22,270 nucleotides of DNA from an uncultured Mucispirillum sp. GTDB lineage: Bacteria; Chrysiogenota; Deferribacteres; Deferribacterales; Mucispirillaceae. Where the stretch lies: positions 1 to 22,270 of the forward strand of contig CALADT010000194.1 of NCBI GenBank assembly GCA_937890655.1. Direction: 5' to 3'. Positions 15,065-22,270 of this stretch are shown in pieces (position 1 is the first letter of the stretch; the number at the start of each line of letters is the position of its first letter). The notes under the pieces were generated by a model. That model had not been told where the DNA came from and did no database searches. It saw nothing but the letters and a program-made list of their open reading frames with translations. The position numbers and the translations under genes were made by a program.

Positions 15065-16255
15065 TTACTCAATGATTTCAGTAACAACGCCTGCACCAAC
15101 TGTTCTACCACCTTCACGGATAGCAAAACGTAAACCTTTTTCCATAGCAATAGGTTGGATAAGTGCAACTTCACAACTAATATTATCACCAGGCATAACC
15201 ATTTCTTCTTTAGATTTTAAAGTAATGATACCTGTAACGTCAGTAGTTCTGAAGTAGAACTGTGGACGGTAACCACTGAAGAATGGAGTGTGACGGCCAC
15301 CTTCATCTTTGTTTAATATATAAGCTTCAGCTTTGAATGTTTTGTGTGGAGTAATAGAACCTGGTTTAGCTAATACTTGACCACGTTCAACTTCATCTTT
15401 TTTAGTACCACGAAGTAACACACCGATGTTATCACCAGCAACACCTTCGTCTAAAAGTTTACGGAACATTTCAACGCCTGTAACTGTTGTTTTAGTTGTG
15501 TCATGAATACCAACGATTTCAATTTCTTCACCAGTTTTAATAACACCACGTTCAACTCTACCAGTAACAACTGTACCACGACCTGAAATAGAGAAAACGT
15601 CTTCAATAGGCATTAAGAATGGTAAATCAACAGCACGTTCTGGAGTTGGGATGTAAGAATCTAATGCTGCTAATAAATCCCATATTGGTTTAGTTTGTGT
15701 TTCATCTTGTGGGTTTTCTAATGCTTTTAATGCAGAACCTTTAACGATTGGTGTATCGTCCCCTGGGAATTCGTAAGAAGATAATAATTCTCTGATTTCC
15801 ATTTCAACAAGTTCTAAAAGTTCTTCATCATCAACCATATCACATTTGTTCATGAAAACTATGATGTATGGAACGCCAACTTGACGAGCAAGAAGGATGT
15901 GTTCACGAGTTTGTGGCATAGGGCCATCAGCTGCAGAAACAACTAATATAGCACCATCCATCTGTGCAGCACCAGTAATCATGTTCTTAACATAGTCGGC
16001 GTGACCTGGGCAGTCAACGTGTGCATAGTGACGAGTTTCAGATTCGTATTCAACGTGGCTTGTTGCAATAGTGATACCACGTTCTCTTTCTTCTGGTGCT
16101 TTGTCAATATTTGCATAGTCTACAAATGAAGCAAGACCTTTTTGAGATAATACGTTTGTTAAAGCTGCAGTTAATGTAGTTTTACCATGGTCAACGTGAC
16201 CGATTGTACCAACGTTAACGTGTGGTTTTTTTCTTTCAAATTTTTGTTTTGCCAT
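15065..16255 (-). CDS. tuf: Elongation factor Tu
   Basis: A 396-residue EF-Tu that carries aminoacyl-tRNA to the ribosome as a GTPase. Seen: P-loop GHVDHGKTT (19-27), the DxPGH switch II motif DCPGHADYV, NKCD for guanine recognition, and the C-terminal barrel ending RTVGAGVVTEIIE. Codon choice is more biased and G+C-richer than in the flanking accessory genes, as expected for a highly expressed gene. GGAGGA precedes the ATG closely. Only this one copy is visible; a second tuf elsewhere is possible. Confidence 0.97.
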   Translation of the reverse strand: MAKQKFERKKPHVNVGTIGHVDHGKTTLTAALTNVLSQKGLASFVDYANIDKAPEERERGITIATSHVEYESETRHYAHVDCPGHADYVKNMITGAAQMDGAILVVSAADGPMPQTREHILLARQVGVPYIIVFMNKCDMVDDEELLELVEMEIRELLSSYEFPGDDTPIVKGSALKALENPQDETQTKPIWDLLAALDSYIPTPERAVDLPFLMPIEDVFSISGRGTVVTGRVERGVIKTGEEIEIVGIHDTTKTTVTGVEMFRKLLDEGVAGDNIGVLLRGTKKDEVERGQVLAKPGSITPHKTFKAEAYILNKDEGGRHTPFFSGYRPQFYFRTTDVTGIITLKSKEEMVMPGDNISCEVALIQPIAMEKGLRFAIREGGRTVGAGVVTEIIE

Positions 16256-16276
16256 AATTTATTCCTCCGAAATCTT

Positions 16277-18403
16277 TTAATTTCTAGCTTTTATTATTTC
16301 ATCTGCAATATTTGCAGGCACTTCATCATAATGGTCAAACTGCATAGTATATGTAGCACGACCTTGTGTAATAGAGCGTAACTCAGTAGAATATCCAAAC
16401 ATTTGTTTTAAAGGAACCATTGCATTAATAACTTGTGCGTTACCTTGAACAGTCATACCTTCTATTCTACCACGTCTTGAGTTTAAATCACCCATTACAT
16501 CACCCATGTATTCATCAGGTGTTACAACTTCAACTTTCATAATAGGCTCTAAAAGAACAGGAGAACCTTGTTTCATACCGTCTTTAAATGCCATAGAAGC
16601 TGCGATTTTAAATGCCATTTCGTTTGAGTCAACTTCGTGGAAAGAACCGTCAAATACAGTTACTTTAAAGTCAACAACTGGATAACCTGCTACAATACCG
16701 TTTTCCATAGCTTCAGTTACACCCTTTTCAATAGCTGGGATATATTCTTTAGGTATAGCACCACCAACGATTTTGTTTTCAAACTCAAAGCCTTTTCCTG
16801 GCTCAAGTGGTGTCATTTCTAACCAACAGTGGCCATAGTTACCTTTACCACCAGACTGTTTAATGTATTTACCTTCAGTTTTAACTGCTTTACGGAAAGT
16901 TTCACGGTAAGCAACTTGTGGGTTACCAATATTTGCTTCCACTTTAAACTCTCTTTTTAAACGGTCAACAATAATTTCAAGGTGAAGTTCACCCATACCA
17001 GAAATAACTGTTTGGCCAGTTTCTTCATCAACTCTTACTCTAAAAGAAGGGTCTTCAGAAGCAAGTTTACCTAATGCAACAGAAAGTTTATCTTGGTCTG
17101 CTTTTGTTTTTGGTTCAATAGCAATAGAGATAACTGGCTCAGGAAATTCCATAGCTTCTAATATAATTGGTTTTTTTTCATCACAAAGAGTGTCCCCTGT
17201 TGTAGTGAATTTAAGACCAACTGTTGCACAAATATCACCTGCGCGGATTTCTTTTATTTCTTCACGTTTATTTGAGTGCATTTTTAATAAACGGCCAATA
17301 CGTTCTTTTTTATCTTTAGTAGAGTTAAGAACATAGTTACCTGCTTCAAATACACCAGAATAAACTCTAAAATATGCAAGCTGTCCCATATATGGGTCTG
17401 TCATAATTTTGAACGCTAATGCTGCAAATGGTTCATCATCACTTGCAGGGCGAGTTTCTTCTGCATTGCTTTCTGGATTAATACCAGTGATTGCAGGAAT
17501 ATCTAATGGAGAAGGAAGATATGCTACAACTGCATCTAAAAGTTTTTGGATACCTTTATATTTAAATGCTGTTCCACACAATACAGGGTTAAACTGTAAT
17601 GCACATGTTCCTTTACGAAGTGCAGATACTATTTCTTCGTTGGAAATTTCTCCACCTTCTAAATATCTTTCCATAAGTTCTTCATCTGCTTCAACAGCAG
17701 TTTCAATCATTTTAGAGCGGTATTCTTCAGCTTTATCTTTTAAATCAGCTGGGATTTCTACCACTTTATAATTCATACCGAAGTCGCCTTCTACATCCCA
17801 AATATAGCCTTTCATTTCTATTAAATCAACTACACCTTGGAATTTATCTTCAGCACCTATTGGTATTTGAACTGCAACTGGAGTTGCACCTAGCCTATCA
17901 TTCATCATTTCAAGAACACGGTAGAAGTTAGCACCTGTTCTATCCATTTTATTAACAAAAGCTACTCTTGGAACTTTATATTTATCAGCTTGTCTCCAAA
18001 CTGTTTCAGACTGTGGTTGAACACCTGCAACAGCACAGAAAACACCCACTGCACCGTCTAATACTTTAAGAGAACGTTCAACTTCAATAGTAAAGTCAAC
18101 GTGTCCTGGAGTATCAATTATATTAATAACATAGTCATTCCAGAAGCATTGAGTAGTAGCAGAAGTAATAGTAATACCTCTTTCTCTTTCCTGCTCCATC
18201 CAGTCCATAGTAGCTGCACCATCATGAACTTCACCTATTTTATAGTTTACACCTGTGTAATATAAAATACGTTCTGTTGTTGTTGTTTTACCAGCATCAA
18301 TGTGAGCCATGATTCCAATATTACGAGTTGTGCCATGATACCGATGTTTCTTTGTAAATCTAATGATTTTGCTCTTGCCACAAGAAACTCCTGTTATTAC
18401 CAT
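16277..18403 (-). CDS. fusA: Elongation factor G, 5' end disrupted by a 26-nt near-repeat
   Basis: The open frame encodes 708 residues of EF-G, the GTPase that drives translocation: P-loop AHIDAGKT (33-40), DTPGHVDF, NKMD, and domains II-V to the end EIIKARN are all intact. The N-terminus is not. From the only in-frame ATG (18403, no Shine-Dalgarno, overlapping the rpsG stop) it reads MVITGVSCGKSKIIRFTKKH, unlike any EF-G. The canonical start is instead GTG at 18381-18379, 6 nt after AGGAG, and reads MARAKSLDLQRNIGIMA, but it runs in another frame and stops at 18247. The RNIGIMA codons then occur again 26 nt later in the main frame. Deleting one 26-nt copy gives a standard 692-residue EF-G. 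See the repeat and finding. Either a real lesion with rescue, or an assembly error. Confidence 0.93.
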   Translation of the reverse strand: MVITGVSCGKSKIIRFTKKHRYHGTTRNIGIMAHIDAGKTTTTERILYYTGVNYKIGEVHDGAATMDWMEQERERGITITSATTQCFWNDYVINIIDTPGHVDFTIEVERSLKVLDGAVGVFCAVAGVQPQSETVWRQADKYKVPRVAFVNKMDRTGANFYRVLEMMNDRLGATPVAVQIPIGAEDKFQGVVDLIEMKGYIWDVEGDFGMNYKVVEIPADLKDKAEEYRSKMIETAVEADEELMERYLEGGEISNEEIVSALRKGTCALQFNPVLCGTAFKYKGIQKLLDAVVAYLPSPLDIPAITGINPESNAEETRPASDDEPFAALAFKIMTDPYMGQLAYFRVYSGVFEAGNYVLNSTKDKKERIGRLLKMHSNKREEIKEIRAGDICATVGLKFTTTGDTLCDEKKPIILEAMEFPEPVISIAIEPKTKADQDKLSVALGKLASEDPSFRVRVDEETGQTVISGMGELHLEIIVDRLKREFKVEANIGNPQVAYRETFRKAVKTEGKYIKQSGGKGNYGHCWLEMTPLEPGKGFEFENKIVGGAIPKEYIPAIEKGVTEAMENGIVAGYPVVDFKVTVFDGSFHEVDSNEMAFKIAASMAFKDGMKQGSPVLLEPIMKVEVVTPDEYMGDVMGDLNSRRGRIEGMTVQGNAQVINAMVPLKQMFGYSTELRSITQGRATYTMQFDHYDEVPANIADEIIKARN
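18300..18351 (-). repeat. 26-nt near-tandem repeat in the 5' end of fusA
   Basis: Copy 1 (18351-18326) and copy 2 (18325-18300) match at about 18 of 26 positions. Read in their own frames both give RNIGIMA. The differences are AGA/CGT, AAC/AAT, ATC/ATT, GGT/GGA and GCA/GCT, all synonymous, so these are not a fresh slip-strand duplication but two separately evolved EF-G sequences placed side by side. The unit length of 26 is not a multiple of three, so the frame breaks. Confidence 0.85.
18379..18392 (-). promoter_or_regulatory. Ribosome binding site and canonical GTG start of fusA
   Basis: AGGAG (18392-18388) followed by a 6-nt spacer and GTG (18381-18379) opens MARAKSLDL, the usual EF-G N-terminus. 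It is the best initiation signal at this gene, yet its frame is not that of the EF-G body. Confidence 0.8.
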
Positions 18404-18867
18404 CTAAAATGAGCGAAAGCTCTGTTTGCTTCAGCCATTTTATGTGTATCTTCACGTTTTTTAATAGAAGCACCTTTATTAGAAGCAGCATCCATTAATT
18501 CGCCAGCAAGACGCTCAATCATAGTTCTTTCTTTACGAGAGCGAGATGCTGTAATAATCCATTTAATAGAAAGTGCTTGACGTCTAGCAGGTCTAACCTC
18601 TGTTGGCACTTGGTATGTAGCACCACCAACTCTACGAGATTTAACCTCAAGAACAGGTTTAACATTTTCAATAGCTTTTTTGAAAATTTCAATACCTTCT
18701 TCGCCGCCTCTTTCTTTAATTAAATCTAATGTTCTGTAAAAAATGCCTTCAGCAACTGATTTTTTACCAGAATACATTAAGCTGTTAATAAATTTTGTTA
18801 CAAGAATATCTTTGTAGATTGGATCTGGTAACACTTCACGTTTTTTAGTTCCTCTTCTGCGTGCCAT
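18397..18867 (-). CDS. rpsG: 30S ribosomal protein S7
   Basis: A 156-residue S7, the primary 16S rRNA-binding protein that starts assembly of the 30S head and contacts E-site tRNA. Typical parts are RRRGTKKREVLPDPIY (3-18), INSLMYSGKKS and the C-terminal KREDTHKMAEANRAFAHFRW. Length is standard. GAGAGGA precedes the ATG, and the gene follows rpsL by 13 nt. Its stop TAA lies inside the first codons of the long fusA frame. In E. coli S7 represses this operon; a matching site in the rpsG-fusA region was not sought in detail. Confidence 0.96.
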   Translation of the reverse strand: MARRRGTKKREVLPDPIYKDILVTKFINSLMYSGKKSVAEGIFYRTLDLIKERGGEEGIEIFKKAIENVKPVLEVKSRRVGGATYQVPTEVRPARRQALSIKWIITASRSRKERTMIERLAGELMDAASNKGASIKKREDTHKMAEANRAFAHFRW

Positions 18868-18880
18868 TTATATTCCTCTC

Positions 18881-19252
18881 TTATTTAGGCCTTTTAGCAC
18901 CGTATTTAGAACGGCTTTTCTTTCTGTTTGCAACGCCTGCTGTATCTAATGCACCACGTACAACTTTGTAACGAACACCAGGTAAGTCTCTAACCCTACC
19001 ACCACGAATAAGAACAACTGAGTGCTCCTGTAAATTGTGGCCAATTCCTGGTATATACACTGTTACCTCAATACCATTTGTTAAACGAACCCTTGCAACT
19101 TTTCTTAAAGCTGAGTTAGGTTTTTTAGGTGTTGTGGTATAAACACGAACACACACCCCACGTCTTTGTGGGTTTGCTTGTAATGCCGGAGATTTAGTCT
19201 TTTTAATCATTTCCATACGACCAAATCTAACTAACTGATTAAGTGTCGGCAA
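18881..19252 (-). CDS. rpsL: 30S ribosomal protein S12 with Arg at position 88
   Basis: A 123-residue S12, which lines the decoding centre. It starts at TTG (19252), with GGAGG 6 nt upstream, and reads PTLNQLVRFGR. Conserved blocks are TTPKKPNSALRK (Lys43 intact), GHNLQEHSVVLIRGG and KSRSKYGAKRPK. At residue 88 (E. coli precursor numbering) the usual Lys of GGRVKDLPGVRY is Arg: GGRVRDLPGVRY, with codon AGA, checked on the reverse strand. Lys88 to Arg is an established streptomycin-resistance substitution in E. coli and Mycobacterium tuberculosis. The adjacent Asp89, the RimO methylthiolation site, is unchanged. Whether this is a native lineage state or a selected mutation is not known. Confidence 0.97.
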   Translation of the reverse strand: MPTLNQLVRFGRMEMIKKTKSPALQANPQRRGVCVRVYTTTPKKPNSALRKVARVRLTNGIEVTVYIPGIGHNLQEHSVVLIRGGRVRDLPGVRYKVVRGALDTAGVANRKKSRSKYGAKRPK

Positions 19253-19335
19253 AGAACACCTCCAAATAAATTATGGTTTTCACCACGATATATTATTAAA
19301 ATTTTTCTGCCCTTTAAAAAAGCAATTTTAATTAT

Positions 19336-19424
19336 TCACATATTTATATAAGCTTGTCGGAAACTCCCTTTCAAGATACTGCGTGGATGCATATAGTTTG
19401 TTTCCATCACTATTAGTGGGGGTA
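19336..19424 (-). promoter_or_regulatory. Candidate structured 5' leader of the rpsL operon
   Basis: In an otherwise AT-only intergenic gap (282 nt), this block is G+C-richer and lies immediately downstream of the rpsL -10 element. Read in the rpsL direction it can fold: a small CACT-AAT-AGTG hairpin, an outer stem GGAAAC/GTTTCC, and an inner stem ATATGC/GCAGTAT with a bulge. A 23-codon frame (19407-19336, starting METNYMHPRS) also crosses it, but it lacks a ribosome binding site. It may be a leader RNA regulating rpsL-rpsG-fusA-tuf expression; no known riboswitch class is recognised. The rest of the gap is T/A-rich with no further feature. Confidence 0.45.
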
Positions 19425-19453
19425 ATACTATATCATCTTAAATAAAAAATCAA
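19425..19453 (-). promoter_or_regulatory. Sigma-70 type promoter of the str/S10 operon
   Basis: TTGATT (19453-19448) and TAGTAT (19430-19425) are separated by exactly 17 nt on the minus strand, with predicted start of transcription near 19418. It is well placed to drive rpsL through rplC with a leader of about 165 nt. Confidence 0.65.
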
Positions 19454-19534
19454 GTATTTTTTTTAATTATTACTATTTTTTTATTAATATATCTTTTAAT
19501 TATATATATAAAGTTTTCCCACTGCTTATTTTCT

Positions 19535-21217
19535 TCATTTTTTTTCTAATTCTTCTAAAATTTCCCTTGTTCTTATTAACGCTTTATCTATATGGTTTGT
19601 AACGTTTTTCTCTCCTATCATTTCTATAAAGTGCATTTTTTTAAGTGTAGCATATGGCACTGGGTTTACTCCTGATAACACAAGCTCTGTGCCTGCTTTT
19701 TTACAAGTTTGGTAAAAGTTTTCTAAAGCGTGTTCCCCTGTGGCATCAATAGCCGGCACATTTCTCATTCTTAATATAAAAACTTTTGGGCTTTTCCCTA
19801 TTCTTTCAAGGGTATTTATAAGCATATCTGCAACACCAAAGAAAAAAGGTCCGTTTATTTCATACACTTCCACTCCTTCTGGTATATCTTTTTTAGAAGT
19901 GGCGTCTTTATCATAAACTTCATTTTTTGATTCTGAAGCATCAAAGTTCATTTTACCCATAGATGTAACATCGCTCATTCTTTTCATAAATAAAAGTGAT
20001 GCAAGTATAACACCCACTTGAACAGCTGCTGTTAAGTCTATAACTATTGTAATAATAAAGGTTGTTAAAAGCACAGCTATATCGCTTTTTGGGGAATTAA
20101 ATAAATTTTTCATATTTTTAATACCCATCATATCCACAGCCACAACCAATAACACACCAGCTAAAGCAGACATTGGTATAATCTCTATTAAAAACGAAAA
20201 GAAAAGAATAAATAAACATAAAAATAAAGCATGCACCATACCTGCAACCGGTGTCTGCCCACCTGTTCTCACATTTGTAGCTGTTCTTGCTATTGCGCCT
20301 GTTGCAGGAATTCCACCAAAAAAACCTGTTAATATATTTGCAGCACCCTGCCCTATTAATTCTGTATTAGATTTATGATGACTGCCTGTCATACCGTCTG
20401 CTACAACAGCTGATAAAAGGGATTCTATCCCTGCTAAAAGTGCTATGGTTAATGCTGCCGGAAATAAAGCTCTTATTTTATCAATAGTAACTTCTGGCAC
20501 TGAAAAAGTTGGAAATACTGCATTGATTTCCCCAAATCTTGCACCTATTGTTTCCACATTTAGCCCAAGAAAATAAGATACTGCCGTTACTATGATTATG
20601 GCTGCCACATGGGATGGTATATTTGTGGAAATTCTACGAAAAATCAATATTATTAATACAGTAGATACCCCTAAAATAGCAGCATATATATTTAATTCAG
20701 GAAAATGGGTTACAATATTTATAATTTTATCTGCAAATGCTGGAGAGCTTTCTGCATATTTTAACCCAAGAAAATCTTTTATTTGTGATGAAAAAATAAC
20801 AACCCCTATACCTGCTGTAAAACCTGTTGTTACAGGATATGGAATAAATTTTATGTATGTGCCTACTCTTGCTATTCCTAAAAATATTAATATAATACCT
20901 GCCATAATTGTGGCAATTATAAGCCCGTCATAACCAAAATCAGATATTACACCATAAATTATAATAACAAAAGCACCTGTTGGGCCACCTATTTGGTATT
21001 TACTACCACCCAAAAACGATATAAAAAAACCAGCAATAACTGCTGTAAATATACCTTGAGAAGGGGTTGCACCACTGGCAATGGCAAAAGCTAAGGCCAA
21101 AGGTATAGCCACAATGCCTACTGTCAACCCTGCAAATAAATCCTTTTTAAATGTTTTTAATGAATAGGTTTTAATTGTTTCAAAAAATACTGGTATAAAC
21201 TGTTCTTTTCCTGACAT
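19535..21217 (-). CDS. SulP family anion transporter with STAS domain
   Basis: A 560-residue SulP/SLC26 protein, importing sulfate, bicarbonate or another anion across the inner membrane. Residues 20-410 hold about 12 to 14 helices with family motifs: AIPLALAFAIASG (37-49), GGPTGAF (77-83) and GGIPATGAIART (301-312). The C-terminal STAS domain (about 445-550) contains FFFGVAD, ILRMRNVPAIDATG with the DATG (491-494) loop, and VLSGVNP. The start is well supported by GGGAG before the ATG and a promoter at 21248-21276. The substrate cannot be told from sequence; BicA-like bicarbonate and sulfate carriers look alike. It sits downstream of nothing co-directional on this strand and ends before the rpsL promoter without an obvious hairpin. 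Confidence 0.93.
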   Translation of the reverse strand: MSGKEQFIPVFFETIKTYSLKTFKKDLFAGLTVGIVAIPLALAFAIASGATPSQGIFTAVIAGFFISFLGGSKYQIGGPTGAFVIIIYGVISDFGYDGLIIATIMAGIILIFLGIARVGTYIKFIPYPVTTGFTAGIGVVIFSSQIKDFLGLKYAESSPAFADKIINIVTHFPELNIYAAILGVSTVLIILIFRRISTNIPSHVAAIIIVTAVSYFLGLNVETIGARFGEINAVFPTFSVPEVTIDKIRALFPAALTIALLAGIESLLSAVVADGMTGSHHKSNTELIGQGAANILTGFFGGIPATGAIARTATNVRTGGQTPVAGMVHALFLCLFILFFSFLIEIIPMSALAGVLLVVAVDMMGIKNMKNLFNSPKSDIAVLLTTFIITIVIDLTAAVQVGVILASLLFMKRMSDVTSMGKMNFDASESKNEVYDKDATSKKDIPEGVEVYEINGPFFFGVADMLINTLERIGKSPKVFILRMRNVPAIDATGEHALENFYQTCKKAGTELVLSGVNPVPYATLKKMHFIEMIGEKNVTNHIDKALIRTREILEELEKK

Positions 21218-21247
21218 ACTAGACTCCCATTAAGCATATATGTTATC

Positions 21248-21276
21248 CTTATATTACTTATAATATAAAATTACAA
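21248..21276 (-). promoter_or_regulatory. Promoter of the SulP gene
   Basis: On the minus strand TTGTAA (21276-21271) and TATAAG (21253-21248) are spaced by exactly 17 nt, with a predicted start near 21241 and a leader of about 24 nt to the ATG at 21217. It is one of two divergent promoters in the 121-nt gap. Confidence 0.6.
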
Positions 21277-21304
21277 TAGATTTTATTACAAATTTATTTT
21301 TTTA

Positions 21305-21333
21305 TTGATAATATAATATTTTAGTGATATAAA
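21305..21333 (+). promoter_or_regulatory. Promoter that would give a leaderless transcript of the small Cys-rich gene
   Basis: TTGATA (21305-21310), 17-nt spacer, TATAAA (21328-21333) is the best sigma-70 match in the window. Only 5 nt separate the -10 from the ATG at 21339, so transcription should begin at or next to the A of the start codon. Confidence 0.65.
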
Positions 21334-21338
21334 GCACT

Positions 21339-21524
21339 ATGAGTTTAAAGGGATGTAACCACGGCTGTATTCAGATAAAAGTGGAACAAATGAAAGAATT
21401 TTATCTTTTTAGATGCACAGCTGTGAAAAAGTATATTACAAAAGATGAAGTAAAATCTCGCTGTAACCTTTTTCAAGGTCCAATTAAAATCAGAGAATAT
21501 TCAATAGATGAGTTTTTACCTTAA
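21339..21524 (+). CDS. Small Cys-containing protein, function unknown
   Basis: A 61-residue protein with Cys6 and Cys10 (GCNHGC), Cys26 (LFRCTAVKKYI) and Cys42 (KSRCNLFQGP). The spacing could form a zinc or iron-sulfur site, but no known family is recognised. It has no Shine-Dalgarno; instead the promoter at 21305-21333 predicts a transcript starting at its ATG, so leaderless translation is likely. Starting at the next Met (residue 18) would lose the CxxxC pair. It is 34 nt upstream of the hemolysin III gene and probably co-transcribed with it. The pattern of Cys and the bounded end (DEFLP) favour a real gene over chance. Confidence 0.6.
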   Translation: MSLKGCNHGCIQIKVEQMKEFYLFRCTAVKKYITKDEVKSRCNLFQGPIKIREYSIDEFLP

Positions 21525-21558
21525 AAAATAATATAATTATCAATAATATGGAGAATTT

Positions 21559-22209
21559 ATGACAAAAACATCATTACCAAAATATACAAAAGCAGAAGAA
21601 ATTATGAATGCTGTTACCCACGGCATAGGTATAGCTTTAAGTATTGCAGGGCTTGTTATCCTTGTGGTGTTTGCTGCTATTTATGGGGACGCATGGAAAG
21701 TTGTAGCTTCAGCAATTTATGGTGCTTCTATGATTGTGCTATATACTGCTTCTACTCTTTACCACAGCTTTTCTAAAACAAAAGCGGCTTCTGCTTTAAA
21801 TATGTTTGACCATATATCTATCTACTACCTAATAGCAGGTTCTTATACCCCTTTTATGCTTGTTAATCTTCGTGGTGCTTGGGGTTGGACTATATTTGGA
21901 GTTATTTGGGCTTGTGCTATTACAGGCACAATTTTCAAAATAGTATATGGCCATAATTTTAGAAAAATATCTACAATTATATACCTTGCCATGGGCTGGA
22001 TGATTTTAATTGCTTTTTATCCATTTATTAAAAATGTAGAACTAGGTGGTATATTACTTCTTGCAGCTGGTGGGCTTGCTTACTCCTTTGGTGTTATTTT
22101 TTATAAATGGAAAACACTGCCTTTTAACCATGCTATATGGCATGTATTTGTATTGACAGGAACAATACTGCAATTCTTTTCAGTTTTATTTTATGTTGTG
22201 TTAGCATAA
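21559..22209 (+). CDS. Hemolysin III / PAQR-family membrane protein
   Basis: A 216-residue seven-helix protein of the HlyIII (TrhA/YqfA, PAQR) family. Seen: EEIMNAVTHGIGIALS (14-29), TLYHSF (66-71), the FDHISIYYLIAGSYTPF stretch (83-99) and the C-terminal FYKWKTLPFNHAIWHVFVL, which together carry the conserved Asp and His residues that bind zinc in PAQR proteins. The family's roles are membrane fluidity and lipid homeostasis in E. coli TrhA and haemolysis in Bacillus; the role here is open. TGGAG lies 7 nt before the ATG. It follows the small Cys-rich gene by 34 nt and is closed by a strong terminator. Confidence 0.9.
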   Translation: MTKTSLPKYTKAEEIMNAVTHGIGIALSIAGLVILVVFAAIYGDAWKVVASAIYGASMIVLYTASTLYHSFSKTKAASALNMFDHISIYYLIAGSYTPFMLVNLRGAWGWTIFGVIWACAITGTIFKIVYGHNFRKISTIIYLAMGWMILIAFYPFIKNVELGGILLLAAGGLAYSFGVIFYKWKTLPFNHAIWHVFVLTGTILQFFSVLFYVVLA

Positions 22210-22216
22210 TAAAAAT

Positions 22217-22249
22217 ATGGCAGATAATTTTATCTGCCATTTTGTTTTA
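22217..22249 (+). terminator. Intrinsic terminator after the hemolysin III gene
   Basis: A 10-bp stem ATGGCAGATA/TATCTGCCAT with an ATTT loop (22217-22240), followed by TTTTGTTTT. It starts 7 nt after the stop codon. The preceding AAAAA (22211-22215) would make it partly bidirectional. Confidence 0.85.
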
Positions 22250-22270
22250 TTAATTATATTTTTATAAATT

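Noticed and set aside
17409..17771. Long plus-strand frame opposite fusA, and other plus-strand frames opposite ispG, msbA and the permeases
   Set aside because: They lie antisense to well-identified genes, lack ribosome binding sites and show no protein-like pattern.
19336..19407. 23-codon minus-strand frame in the rpsL leader as a leader peptide gene
   Set aside because: No ribosome binding site, no run of regulatory codons, and it coincides with base-paired segments; an RNA structure explains the composition better.
19253..19534. tRNA or small stable RNA gene in the rpsL-sulP gap
   Set aside because: No cloverleaf, T-loop or CCA-like end could be found; only the leader and promoter are supported.
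1..22270. CRISPR array, insertion sequence or rRNA
   Set aside because: No regular direct repeats with spacers, no transposase frame with flanking inverted repeats, and no rRNA-like stretch were seen.

Overview
The window is AT-rich (about 30% G+C by eye, lower in the accessory part). It comes from a Gram-negative, respiring bacterium: it carries an MsbA-type lipid A flippase, LPS-core glycosyltransferases, a tetraheme cytochrome c, the heme chaperone HemW and the MEP-pathway enzyme IspG. The mix would fit an AT-rich anaerobe or microaerophile such as a gut Deferribacterota (Mucispirillum-like), but that placement is inference from gene content and protein style, not from a database match.

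Layout. (1) 1-9923, minus strand: one tight, largely overlapping run transcribed right to left: ispG, a four-gene metal ABC transporter (lipoprotein SBP, ATPase, two permeases), an LSm-like small protein, a Nudix hydrolase, hemW, a tetraheme cytochrome, an msbA-like exporter, a GT9 heptosyltransferase-like gene and the start of a GT2 glycosyltransferase. (2) 10109-13151, plus strand: three phage virion genes (head-tail adaptor-like, DNA-stabilisation/tail-tube-like split by a -1 frame change, and a small ejection/internal-protein-like gene) with no capsid, terminase or integrase in view. (3) 13254-13997: a very AT-rich HEPN/Abi-like gene. (4) 14084-19252, minus strand: rpsL-rpsG-fusA-tuf-rpsJ-rplC, i.e. 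the str operon joined to the first two genes of the S10 operon, then cut off by a strong bidirectional terminator where rplD would be expected. (5) 19535-22209: a SulP anion transporter (minus), a small Cys-rich protein from an apparently leaderless promoter, and a hemolysin III family membrane protein (plus).

Main points of interest. The 5' end of fusA carries two diverged, back-to-back copies of the codons for RNIGIMA, 26 nt apart, which put the canonical GTG start (good Shine-Dalgarno) out of frame with the rest of EF-G; removing one copy restores a normal 692-residue protein. rpsL encodes Arg at the Lys88 position, an allele associated elsewhere with streptomycin resistance. The S10 operon is broken after rplC beside the phage/HEPN island. 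The metal transporter has an ATPase with three altered catalytic motifs and a permease fused to a winged-helix domain, recalling chlamydial YtgCR. The cytochrome is an exact 43-residue internal duplication, and its signal peptide is encoded inside the 3' end of hemW. The rpsL leader looks structured.

How the parts may work together: HemW next to a multiheme cytochrome, and a metal importer downstream of the Fe-S enzyme IspG, suggest a metal/heme-linked respiratory theme in region 1; MsbA plus GT9 plus GT2 form an LPS-core export and assembly end of the same transcript. The phage genes and the HEPN-like gene form an accessory island between two core blocks. No tRNA, rRNA, insertion sequence or CRISPR array was seen.
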